From Candidatus Competibacteraceae bacterium (GTDB lineage Bacteria; Bacteroidota; Bacteroidia; CAIKAF01): 60,940 nt of DNA. Where the stretch lies: the NCBI GenBank assembly GCA_014879445.1, contig JACSSC010000026.1, forward strand, positions 66,033 to 126,972, in the 5' to 3' direction. The position numbers and the translations under genes were made by a program. Of the stretch, positions 44,002 through 52,722 are shown piece after piece (the stretch's first letter is position 1; every line of letters starts with the position of its first letter). A model generated the notes under the pieces. That model saw nothing but the letters and a program-made list of their open reading frames with translations. It was not told where the DNA came from and did not search any database.

Positions 44002-45897
44002 TTATTTGATGTTCAATTCTTGTTTAATCATATCGAGCACTTTGCCCGGGCTCATGGGCTGTCCGTACACATTACTGAAACAATCAATATCCATGAGTGT
44101 CTGTGCTCGCAGATACCAAGCAAGTTGAGCATAACGACGATTTTCTGGTGTAATCATCGGATCGCCCAGCTTATCGCTGTAATTAATTTCAACGGTCATT
44201 ACTTTTTTGAATCGGCTGAAAATTTCTTTCAGTCCCGGCTCTAGCGGGAACAAGAATCGCAAGTGCAAAGCACTTACTTTGGCGCCCATTGCTCTGGCTT
44301 TTTCAACTGCTTCATCAATAGCCCCCAAAGTTGACCCCCATCCTACAATCAACAAATCACCTGTTTCGTCTCCGTTAATGGTTGGCTTTTTCAGTGTTTG
44401 CTGAAATGCTGCCATCTTTCTGCTTCGAGCTTCCATGCTGCGCTGATTGCTATCCGGCTCATACGCCACACGGCTTTTTTCATCATGCGCCAATCCTGTA
44501 AGTGTGTACATGCCGTTTTTCTGACCCGGAATCGGACGCTTGCTCAAACCATTCTCGGCATTCCATTCATAAGGTCTTACATCTTCCTTCCAAGGACTTT
44601 GGTCTATAGGTCCAGCAAACCATTCCTGATTAATTTTAGGGCGCGGAAATGGTTGTACGCCAGTCGCTAAATTGGCATCTGTAAGCAAGATAACCGGTGT
44701 GCGGAATGCTTCAGCCAATTTACGGGCCAAAATCACGAAATGAAAACACTCTTCAATAGTAGCAGGCGCCAAAATAATTTTGGGTGCATCGCCGGTTTCC
44801 GCAAACAATGCAGCCAATAAATCACCTTGCTCTACTTTGGTTGGCAATCCGGTTGATGGCCCACCACGCTGTACATTTACAATTACTAAGGGCACCTCCG
44901 CCATAACAGCCAGCCCGATAAATTCTGTTTTTAAAGCCAACCCGGGCCCCGAAGTAATGGTAATGGCTGTTTTGCCGGCATATGAAGCGCCTATGGCAAA
45001 GCCAATGGCAGCAATTTCATCCTCTGCCTGATGCACAACACCTCCTGCCTTTTCAAAATAATCTGCCAAATGATGTGATGCCGAAGTAGCCGGAGTAATA
45101 GGATACATGGAGCAAAGTTCAATACCTGATGCCATGGTTCCAAAACTAATGGCTTCATTTCCGTTCATCACCACCTGATCTTCTGCAACAGCCATGGCCG
45201 GTATCTCATAATTAAAATCTAGATTTTCTTTAGCCCAGTTATATCCTGAATCAAATAAGGCAATATTGCTATCAATAATCTTTTGGGCTTTCTTTCTGAA
45301 AATACCCTTAATCTGATCATGTGATTTCTGAACTTCGCGTCCATAGATATAACAAATCATACCCAAAACCCACATGTTTTTTCCTTTTTGGGCATCACGT
45401 ACAATCTTTAAACACTCCACCTCCATCGGAATTTCAATAATTTGATAGCCGCGTTCTTTAAATTCTGCCAACGCTTCAGCATACTGTTTGCGAATGTTTT
45501 CCTGTTCACTTTGCGCCCATTTATTTTCAATCAACAAAACAGTACCCTCTTTATAGGCCTGTTGTGAAATTCGCCCAAAAAGTACCTGCTCGTTAAGTGC
45601 TACTACCAAGTGCGCCTGATCGCCCATATTGGTTACTTTCTTTGATCCTACTCGGACGCGAATACCTGACGCTCCTTCGCGTGAACGAGCGGGGGGCTGA
45701 ATTTCTGCCGGAATAATCTCTACTGTCCATACTCCATTTCCCATTTTAGCCGAAATGGCGCCAAAACTCTGTCCACATTTTTGTGCGCCCTCTCCCGAGT
45801 CGCTCACAATTTCCACAATGGCCTCATCAATAATTACTGGCGATGTGCCTTTCGCTGATGTGTTTTTTTCCTTAGCGGATGTTGCTGCTTTTTCCAT
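44002..45897 (-). CDS. korA: 2-oxoacid:ferredoxin oxidoreductase, fused gamma-alpha subunit
   Basis: 631 residues. The first 200 are the gamma domain (SGEGAQKCGQSFGAISAKMG; GSKKVTNMGDQAHLVVALN), fused to the alpha domain with GTMASGIELCSMYPITPATSASHHL, AIGFAIGASYAGKTAITITSGPGLALKTEFIGLAV and VNVQRGGPSTGLPTKVEQGDLL. The fused arrangement is the usual one in Thauera-type KorA and many bacteria. With KorB it oxidises a 2-oxoacid (probably 2-oxoglutarate) with CoA and reduces ferredoxin. An arylpyruvate or phenylglyoxylate substrate is an alternative in an aromatic cluster. Confidence 0.9.
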   Translation of the reverse strand: MEKAATSAKEKNTSAKGTSPVIIDEAIVEIVSDSGEGAQKCGQSFGAISAKMGNGVWTVEIIPAEIQPPARSREGASGIRVRVGSKKVTNMGDQAHLVVALNEQVLFGRISQQAYKEGTVLLIENKWAQSEQENIRKQYAEALAEFKERGYQIIEIPMEVECLKIVRDAQKGKNMWVLGMICYIYGREVQKSHDQIKGIFRKKAQKIIDSNIALFDSGYNWAKENLDFNYEIPAMAVAEDQVVMNGNEAISFGTMASGIELCSMYPITPATSASHHLADYFEKAGGVVHQAEDEIAAIGFAIGASYAGKTAITITSGPGLALKTEFIGLAVMAEVPLVIVNVQRGGPSTGLPTKVEQGDLLAALFAETGDAPKIILAPATIEECFHFVILARKLAEAFRTPVILLTDANLATGVQPFPRPKINQEWFAGPIDQSPWKEDVRPYEWNAENGLSKRPIPGQKNGMYTLTGLAHDEKSRVAYEPDSNQRSMEARSRKMAAFQQTLKKPTINGDETGDLLIVGWGSTLGAIDEAVEKARAMGAKVSALHLRFLFPLEPGLKEIFSRFKKVMTVEINYSDKLGDPMITPENRRYAQLAWYLRAQTLMDIDCFSNVYGQPMSPGKVLDMIKQELNIK

Positions 45898-45946
45898 GAA
45901 TCTGCATTTATAAATTGATGTTTATCGAAGGTGTTTATTTGCTATG

Positions 45947-47791
45947 TTATGTCGTTTGTTGTGTATTATATTGTGATTGTGCATGCTTCTTTTGGAATGC
46001 TTGTAATGCCATGATTGATGCCCCGAAAGAAACCATAAATTGAGGGTTATCCATCACTTCTATCTCTTTATTGAATTTTTCGGCCAACAGTATTTTTAAA
46101 TAGGGGTGATGCGCAATCACTCCGCCTATCATGTATGTGGGAATGCCGGAATCGAGACGCATTTTCGCCACTTTATTAGCGATGGAAATGTATATACCAC
46201 GAGCAATATCCTGCAACGACATGCCGTCAAATATCCAATTCATAATTTCTGTTTTGGCAAATACGGTACAAAAACTGTTTAATTCTTTATCATAATCAGA
46301 AAGCGATGCCAATCCACTCATTTCACTAATATTGATATGGGCTCGTTCGGCAATTTCAGACAAGAATGAACCGGTGCCGGCAGCGCACTTGTCATTCATA
46401 TAAAAATTCATCACATTGTTATCTGCATCGCAGCGTATCACTTTGATGTCTTCACCTCCAATATCTATGATGTTTTTTTCGCCGGAATGGTAATAAGAAA
46501 CCCCTGCAGCGGCACAGTTTATTTCCGTTTTTACAATATCGGTTTGCGTAAAATGCTTTCGTCCATATCCCGTTGCACAGCTATATTGAATATTAAAACT
46601 GGATGCAATGGCCTGCATCACCTGGTCTCTCGATTGCTTATCGCTGCTGAGTGTCGGCAGGAAATATCGGAATAGAACATGGCCTTTTTCATCAATCACT
46701 GTAAACTTTGTGTAGGCCGAGCCCAGGTCAATACCTAAATAAGCAGGGGTGTTTTTGAGTTGGGCAGGCAATATATTCTTGTCAGCTATGCCTTTTTCAA
46801 TAATCTTTCGATTGGCATCACCTGCAGCACCCGGCACACGCAACAAAATGTTTTTGTTGGTCATGGCTTTTACCAAGTTGGCAAGCGTTAAATTTAATGT
46901 TGTGCGGATATAATGCTTTCGACCATATTCCACAATTTTTCCGTTCAAATAATCTATCTCGGTGGGTCGGTTATTGATTAGGTCAACAGCTAAAGAAGGG
47001 AAGTGGTCCCCACCTTTTTTCAAATATCGAATACATTGACGCAAAAAGTCGTCAGGAAAAACTATTTTTTCGGCACGAGCTACTTCAATTCCTTCTTCTA
47101 TTACCTGCTCAATGAGTTCAAGCGTGTCACGATCGGCCATTGCTTCGGCCATCGTCAAACGACTTACCCCGCACAACGGACTTAACGCTGAGTTGAGAAT
47201 GGTTTTTTCCCAAGTTCGTTTCATCAATTCAAAAGAACCTACTTCATGGGTTTCAAGACCTGACTTTGTAAGAAGATTGGCCAACCCTTCGGCTTTATCT
47301 TTTGAAGTATCATTGATGCTCCCGACATAGTTGGGTGGTGTAAAGAAAGTTACACGTGCTGTATTGTGTGATATTGAATTTCCGGCAAAATTCACCACCA
47401 TGCGCAATGTTTTATTTTCGCCAAATCCTGCAACCAGCATCTGTTCAGTATCAATACCATTTTGCACAGAAACCGCCATCAGCTTTGGCGTAATCAATGA
47501 TTCTGCCTGCTTTACGGCTCCCGGCGTATGGGTGGTTTTTAATGCAAATAGTATATAATCGGCATCAAAATCTTTGGCATCTTCAATGCGCATAAAAACA
47601 TCATCAAATTGCGCTGAGGTATTCAATACATTCTCCAGCACGATTCCTTCAGATTTGATTTTTTCGGCTTTAGTTCTACTGGCTTCACAAACCGCCACAC
47701 GGCATCCTGCCTCCTTCAGCTTAACTGAAAGAATCATTCCGACAGGTCCTAAACCTATCACCAAAACTCGTATGGGCTCGATTTCTTTCAT
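45947..47791 (-). CDS. Fusion of ketopantoate-reductase-like dehydrogenase and BcrA/HgdC-type ATPase activator
   Basis: 614 residues, two intact modules. Residues 1-320 are a PanE-type 2-hydroxyacid dehydrogenase: GLGPVG (13-18), K85 in ALKTTHT, NGID (111-114), WEKTILNSALSPL with K196 and N200, and RPTEIDYLNGKIVEYG. Residues 350-600 are an ASKHA ATPase of the dehydratase-activator type: GIDLGS (353-358), DIGGED (443-448), and the two Fe-S Cys (C469 in KCAAGTGS and C508 in FCTVFA), 39 residues apart just as in BcrA and BcrD of this operon. The gene overlaps the preceding dehydratase-like gene by four bases. A 2-oxoacid-reducing and dehydrating branch is an attractive inference; I know of no characterised fusion of this kind. 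Confidence 0.85.
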   Translation of the reverse strand: MKEIEPIRVLVIGLGPVGMILSVKLKEAGCRVAVCEASRTKAEKIKSEGIVLENVLNTSAQFDDVFMRIEDAKDFDADYILFALKTTHTPGAVKQAESLITPKLMAVSVQNGIDTEQMLVAGFGENKTLRMVVNFAGNSISHNTARVTFFTPPNYVGSINDTSKDKAEGLANLLTKSGLETHEVGSFELMKRTWEKTILNSALSPLCGVSRLTMAEAMADRDTLELIEQVIEEGIEVARAEKIVFPDDFLRQCIRYLKKGGDHFPSLAVDLINNRPTEIDYLNGKIVEYGRKHYIRTTLNLTLANLVKAMTNKNILLRVPGAAGDANRKIIEKGIADKNILPAQLKNTPAYLGIDLGSAYTKFTVIDEKGHVLFRYFLPTLSSDKQSRDQVMQAIASSFNIQYSCATGYGRKHFTQTDIVKTEINCAAAGVSYYHSGEKNIIDIGGEDIKVIRCDADNNVMNFYMNDKCAAGTGSFLSEIAERAHINISEMSGLASLSDYDKELNSFCTVFAKTEIMNWIFDGMSLQDIARGIYISIANKVAKMRLDSGIPTYMIGGVIAHHPYLKILLAEKFNKEIEVMDNPQFMVSFGASIMALQAFQKKHAQSQYNTQQTT

Positions 47792-49005
47792 CCGTTAATT
47801 TTCATTTCTTCTAATTGTTCAATAAATGTTTCAATCTTGGTAATACTTTGTCCTTCACTGAAGAATCGCAAATCACACAAATCTCCTTCAATCACCAAAG
47901 AGGGCACTCCGGTTATTTGTTGCAACCTTTGAGGCATGCCAAACTTGGCATTAGAATTATTAAAACATGTTTTTGAATCATGAAAAACGACACCGTCAAT
48001 ACTAAACTCTTTAAACCAATCTGCCAACATTTTCATTTTTGCTTTTTCACTGCGATTGATGAAAATTTCGGTATATGCACGTGCCGTAGAGTTCCAAGGA
48101 TCATTTTCATCAAACTTGTCAAACACCCAACTGCTACAATACGTTGACGCTACTACTGCCGTGCCATTTCCGGTAAACAGATCGCTCAACATTCGCAATT
48201 TGCCCCAAATGGGCATGCCCTCCCAAAAAATTCGCGTTCGCGCTTCAGGCAAAAACCCGATATTGCTCTTTACATTCTCCTCCAACTCTGCCAACAACTG
48301 TGTATAATAATCTTTTGCCACCTGTGTGCCTCGCAGCACAACAATGGGCCCCATGTGTATTGTGCCGTCAAAGAAACTCAGAGGCGCATTCATGGCCGTT
48401 GATGTTTTGAGCACTTTTTGCCATAGCAATGTGGCCTCCTTACTGAGCCGAACCGTTTCTTTAAATTCAGATTCGTCAAATTTTTTACCGGTTACTTTTT
48501 CGCACACCGGTATCATATTTTTAAACTGCTTTACTACTAAATCTATTTCATCCTGCGAAACCTCATCTACATGACGTGGTGGTGTTATCCCTACTATGGG
48601 GCATTCAAATTCATCGGCAAAAAACTGAAACCAATCTTGTACTTCTCGACACTGATTGGTGTTGTAGGCAATTAAATCGGGCTTAGGATGACCTGACATG
48701 CCGTAATGGCTTTTCAATGGTGATTCTTTTTTTAAATAAGAACCAATATCAGCTGTTGTGTATGAGCAAACGTGTCCTGAATATCCACGCTGTATCGCTT
48801 CTGGAATATAATCCATGGCTGTACGCGTAGCGCCAAGTAATGCACCATGATTTTCAGGAAAAAAAACCTCGAATCCAAATGAACGTAACAGCTCTGCCGG
48901 CCCAACACTTGTGCACCAAGCCACTTTGCGATTGCCTCTTTCAAGGGAGTGAAAATAATCTCCCATGATTTTTTTCATTGTATCGGTTGCCTTTATCTTG
49001 TACAT
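47788..49005 (-). CDS. 2-hydroxyacyl-CoA dehydratase/BCR-family subunit (BcrB/HgdB-like)
   Basis: 405 residues from the ATG at 49003-49005, which overlaps the ligase stop as TGATG; a GTG three bases upstream is less likely. The family pattern is clear: CTSVGPAELLRSFGFEVFFPENHGALLG, GHVCSYTTADIGSYL, NQCREVQDWF, TGKKFDESEFKETVRLS, and VVASTYCSSW with a final GDLCDLRFF. The Cys in the CSYT and NQC segments are candidates for the [4Fe-4S] site. It is distinct from the bcrB at 55334 and has only one chain here, while these enzymes usually work as heterodimers. Its activator would be the fused ATPase encoded next. Confidence 0.85.
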   Translation of the reverse strand: MYKIKATDTMKKIMGDYFHSLERGNRKVAWCTSVGPAELLRSFGFEVFFPENHGALLGATRTAMDYIPEAIQRGYSGHVCSYTTADIGSYLKKESPLKSHYGMSGHPKPDLIAYNTNQCREVQDWFQFFADEFECPIVGITPPRHVDEVSQDEIDLVVKQFKNMIPVCEKVTGKKFDESEFKETVRLSKEATLLWQKVLKTSTAMNAPLSFFDGTIHMGPIVVLRGTQVAKDYYTQLLAELEENVKSNIGFLPEARTRIFWEGMPIWGKLRMLSDLFTGNGTAVVASTYCSSWVFDKFDENDPWNSTARAYTEIFINRSEKAKMKMLADWFKEFSIDGVVFHDSKTCFNNSNAKFGMPQRLQQITGVPSLVIEGDLCDLRFFSEGQSITKIETFIEQLEEMKING

Positions 49006-50753
49006 CACATTTGTCTTTTGGGATTGTCTAGTTCAATCACATATACTTCTTCTGTAACTGGCACATTGTCGCCATACATGTTTTTCAAATGTGCCTTATA
49101 GCGCTCCAGCACATTTTTTGGCGCAACTTTCATGGAAGGGGTCAATGTATTGTTTTCTAGCGACAGTTCGTCATGTATCAATGCCACAAAGCGTGCCTTT
49201 GAAAATTTTTGACCAATGCTATTGTTGGCCTTGAGCAAACAGCCGTGCAAGCATCTGGTTAACTCATCTAATGAGCGTGGACAAAAACACCCTTCCTCTG
49301 GAGATAGTTGATAATCGGGCTTCTCAAGAAGCTTGGTGTTGGGAAAAACCAATGCAACAGGATATTCTTCTCCACTGCCGGCCACAACCACATACTGTAC
49401 ATAATGACAACAATACTCTATGGCTTTTTCTAAATCAGTAGGAATAACCTTTTCTCCATTCGATAATTTAAAGATGCGATCCTTTCGAGCAATCAATCGC
49501 AGCCCATCCGCTGTGATTTCTCCCACATCGCCGGTTCTATACCAGCCATCAGACGTAAAGGCCTGCTCGTTGGCTTCTGTATTATTGAAATATCCCATCA
49601 TCACATTGGGGCCAAGCACTTGTATTTCATCATCCTCAGCTATGCGAATGCTCACACCGGGAATGGGCTTACCCACCAAACCAGGCACACGTTTCAATCG
49701 TGGGTCTGTAAGTGTGCAACAGGGAGAGGTTTCGGTTAGCCCCCATCCTTCAATTACAGGTATATTTCGTTTTTCAAATTCGTTAGAAAGCTTTTCGGGC
49801 AGAGCTGCTGCCGCCGTAAACACAAAACGCAATCCTGAATTAAAAAATACCTGTTCGGCTTCCGAGCTTTCCATAGCCAGCTCAAATAAGGCCTGATACA
49901 CTTTCGGAACACTAAAAAAAACTGTAGGTCTTACTTTTTTCCAATTCTCAAAAATTTGTACCGCATCCTTGCCATAACTGCTTTCAAGATAAAAAGGGGC
50001 ACCATTATACAAAGCTGAAAAAAGCTCGAATATGCCACCAAAACTATGATGCCAGGGCAAATAAGCTAAAAATCGATCTTCTACAGTAATGTTCAAAATC
50101 TTCTCTATGGCTGCTTGCTGTGATAATATATTCCTATGTGTAAGTTGTACACACTTGGGTATTCCCATAGTGCCCGATGTGTACATATTCAAACATACTG
50201 TGTCAGGAGGTGTTTCATTTTCAAGATTGAATGATTCTTCTTTGCGTTGTTGAACCAACTCGCTAAAGGCATGAATGTTTGACACTCTTGGATGGGAAAT
50301 CTCGTCAAACGACCATATTCTTTTAAGCTTCAGGCCGTCTTCAAGTTGTTCGCTTTGTGCTTGTCCGGCAATAATCAAATATGCCGATTCAGAATGCTTA
50401 ATCAACAACCCTGCAGTTTCTTTCTTGAAATTGGCAAAGATTGGAACAGCGATGCCTCCGGAAGACATAATAGCCAGTTCGGCTTCTAACATTCGCAAAC
50501 AATTGCGTGAAAACAAAACCACTTTTTCGCCTTTCTGAAAACCGGCAGATTTCAGGTTGGCTGCAATGTTAAGTATGTTGTTGTAAAATTCAGCCCATTT
50601 TATCCCTCGATATTCGCCTAATTCATCTTTTTCAAAAAAAACATCCCTATCTGCAAATCGCACCGCATTTTGCTTAAGCATCACTGCCAGATTAGGAATG
50701 AGCTGACCGGGGGTAATATCTGAACGAATCTCCTGCACGTCTTTATCTGGCAA
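49005..50753 (-). CDS. Acyl-CoA (or aryl-CoA) ligase, AMP-forming
   Basis: 582 residues of the ANL family, starting at a TTG that overlaps the upstream T9SS gene by 11 bases. Motifs: P-loop MYTSGTMGIPKCVQLTHRN, core GWGLTETSP, GWYRTGDVGE, the hinge RKDRIFKLSNGEKVIPTDLE and the C-terminal catalytic Lys region LTPSMKVAPKN. The overall pattern is that of long-chain-type or FadD15-like ligases rather than compact benzoate-CoA ligases. Within this operon it may activate benzoate, another aromatic or alicyclic acid, or the 2-hydroxyacid handled by the following dehydratase. Substrate unknown. Confidence 0.85.
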   Translation of the reverse strand: MPDKDVQEIRSDITPGQLIPNLAVMLKQNAVRFADRDVFFEKDELGEYRGIKWAEFYNNILNIAANLKSAGFQKGEKVVLFSRNCLRMLEAELAIMSSGGIAVPIFANFKKETAGLLIKHSESAYLIIAGQAQSEQLEDGLKLKRIWSFDEISHPRVSNIHAFSELVQQRKEESFNLENETPPDTVCLNMYTSGTMGIPKCVQLTHRNILSQQAAIEKILNITVEDRFLAYLPWHHSFGGIFELFSALYNGAPFYLESSYGKDAVQIFENWKKVRPTVFFSVPKVYQALFELAMESSEAEQVFFNSGLRFVFTAAAALPEKLSNEFEKRNIPVIEGWGLTETSPCCTLTDPRLKRVPGLVGKPIPGVSIRIAEDDEIQVLGPNVMMGYFNNTEANEQAFTSDGWYRTGDVGEITADGLRLIARKDRIFKLSNGEKVIPTDLEKAIEYCCHYVQYVVVAGSGEEYPVALVFPNTKLLEKPDYQLSPEEGCFCPRSLDELTRCLHGCLLKANNSIGQKFSKARFVALIHDELSLENNTLTPSMKVAPKNVLERYKAHLKNMYGDNVPVTEEVYVIELDNPKRQM

Positions 50754-51855
50754 TTATAAATCTGCCTTGTGTTGTATTTCCTTTATGATTGGTAATGGTG
50801 TAAACATATAATCCCGCTGGAAGATCTGCTGTATAAATTCCTGTGGTTTCGCCTTGCGATAACACATTCAGCACCTGCTGTCCTGAAAGGTTATATACGG
50901 AAATCACACAGGGTTTATTATCAGAAAGAGCCACAGGAATTTTCACCTGAATAACAGATGATGCAGGATTAGGATACAAAACAGGTTGGTATGCCTGTGT
51001 TTGTTCCTCTTCAGCACTCATAGGCACTTTGATTACATAATGCTCGGTGGAGTTAATATAATTGCTGCCATCTGCATGCACAATACAGAGTGGATAACTT
51101 ACAATATTAGAATAATACATATAGTTATTGGATGTGTCGCGTGACAATTCCATGCTATACAGTACAATTGAATTAAAAATAGCAAATACGCTATCCACTT
51201 TAACGGCATGTTCGTGTATGCGCAACACATTGTTGAATGTTCCGGAGGGAATTATCAAGTCACCATGTGCATCGGAAGTTAGTGTTTTTGTAACCGTACA
51301 AGTGTATAGGGTATCCACGTCAGCGGGATTATTGTTCATCCATAATTGCCAACGGCTGGTATTGTTAAACACCGTGCCATAGGTGGCAGGAGCGCCTATC
51401 AGTAATTCTTGTGGTGTATAATACACGTTTTCTCCGGCAAAAGTTCCTCCATCAGCGCGAAATCCTTCAATCCAAAAACCTGTAGCATCTCTTCGCCAAA
51501 ACATATATCCGTTATTCATGCCCTGAGTACCAACGGGTGCGCCTCCGTGAAAAGTGCCATACAGCATGGCAGGTCCGTAGGTATAGTGAGATGATGCTGG
51601 GAAGTCGCCGGCATAAGGGGTATTGATTGTGCTATCATATGTAGGCACCTTGGGATAGTGACTGGCCAACATGCTGTAATCCCACACCTGAGCGCTTGGC
51701 CCGGGTGTGCCGAGTGGTACCTGAGTTGATGTATCATTGTTTACCACATAAGTAAAGCCCGCTTCGGGCAAATCGTTTTCTGTAATGGTAATTTGAGCAG
51801 GCAGCAGATAACTCATGCTAAATAATAACCCGGATGTAAAAATGACCTTTTTCAT
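50743..51855 (-). CDS. T9SS type A sorting-domain surface protein within the operon
   Basis: 370 residues with signal peptide (MKKVIFTSGLLFSMSYLLPAQ) and a C-terminal sorting domain (YQPVLYPNPASSVIQVKI; GLYVYTITNHKGNTTQGRFIIAR). The middle has no recognised motif. It lies 11 bases after bcrD and its end overlaps the ligase start, so it is an integral operon member even though all neighbours are cytoplasmic enzymes. A role at the surface in binding or taking up an aromatic substrate is possible but only from location; it may also be a chance insertion. Confidence 0.8.
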   Translation of the reverse strand: MKKVIFTSGLLFSMSYLLPAQITITENDLPEAGFTYVVNNDTSTQVPLGTPGPSAQVWDYSMLASHYPKVPTYDSTINTPYAGDFPASSHYTYGPAMLYGTFHGGAPVGTQGMNNGYMFWRRDATGFWIEGFRADGGTFAGENVYYTPQELLIGAPATYGTVFNNTSRWQLWMNNNPADVDTLYTCTVTKTLTSDAHGDLIIPSGTFNNVLRIHEHAVKVDSVFAIFNSIVLYSMELSRDTSNNYMYYSNIVSYPLCIVHADGSNYINSTEHYVIKVPMSAEEEQTQAYQPVLYPNPASSVIQVKIPVALSDNKPCVISVYNLSGQQVLNVLSQGETTGIYTADLPAGLYVYTITNHKGNTTQGRFIIAR

Positions 51856-51866
51856 ATAGTAGTGTA

Positions 51867-52712
51867 TTAGTTTGCTACGGCCTCTTTCTTGCCCGACAGT
51901 TTAAAATATCTGAAACCACCCCAAAGTGCTGCGCCGATTGCCCCTGCATAAATAGCATCAGCATGTGTGTGAATTTCAAACTTTTTGCCTGTTTCGGCGA
52001 GTTGTTCTTCAATGGCTTGTATCATTCCTTTATTAAGCGCCATGCCGCCGGTAAGCATAATGGGCGACTCGGCCTTTAGAGAAGAAAGGAGCTTGATGAT
52101 ACGTGAAGCAATCGAAATATGAATTCCTTTGATAATATTAGGTGTTGAAATTCCTCTTGAAACCATATTAATCACATCGGTTTCGGCCAAAACGGCACAA
52201 ATTCCGGAAGACACTTCGGGGTCGTCGGAAGTAAGTGATACGTCGCCCACTTCTTCTAATGAAAGCCCGAGATAACGAGAAATATTTTCGACAAACTGCC
52301 CCGATCCCGAAGCGCATTGTCCTGTCATTTTATAATCCTGCACCCTGGCATCTTCAGACACTTTGATGGCCCGCACGTAGAGTGCACCCATGTCCACAAT
52401 GGTTTTGGCGCCCGGGCAAAGAAACTGTCCGCCTTTGGCATGGGTCGTCATACCATAAAAATGCCCTTTCTTTCGTTTTATCAAATCGCCTTCTCCGGTA
52501 GATGCCAAATAGGCAATGTCATCATACGAAATATTATGCTTTTTATACAACGCCTGCAACATCTCATCTGCCACAATAGATGGGTCGCGTTTGCGAATTT
52601 TCTCTGTTGCCTTGTCTAAAATTTGAGGATTTTCGGCTGAATACGAAACCAATACCAGCTTGATGAAATTGCTGCCGACATCTATTCCTCCTGTGTAAAC
52701 GGGCTTACTCAT
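51867..52712 (-). CDS. bcrD: Benzoyl-CoA reductase ATPase subunit D
   Basis: 281 residues, the length of Thauera BcrD. ASKHA fold: GGIDVGSNFIKLVLVS (phosphate 1), DMGALYVRAIKV, the first Fe-S Cys in GQCASGSGQF and the second 39 residues on in GICAVLAETDVI, and LTGGMALNKGM. BcrA and BcrD form the ATP-hydrolysing module that drives electrons from ferredoxin to the BcrBC ring-reducing site, spending two ATP per electron pair. Starts 10 bases after the saccharopine-dehydrogenase-like gene, which separates it from bcrA. Confidence 0.92.
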   Translation of the reverse strand: MSKPVYTGGIDVGSNFIKLVLVSYSAENPQILDKATEKIRKRDPSIVADEMLQALYKKHNISYDDIAYLASTGEGDLIKRKKGHFYGMTTHAKGGQFLCPGAKTIVDMGALYVRAIKVSEDARVQDYKMTGQCASGSGQFVENISRYLGLSLEEVGDVSLTSDDPEVSSGICAVLAETDVINMVSRGISTPNIIKGIHISIASRIIKLLSSLKAESPIMLTGGMALNKGMIQAIEEQLAETGKKFEIHTHADAIYAGAIGAALWGGFRYFKLSGKKEAVAN

Positions 52713-52722
52713 GTTCGTTGTG

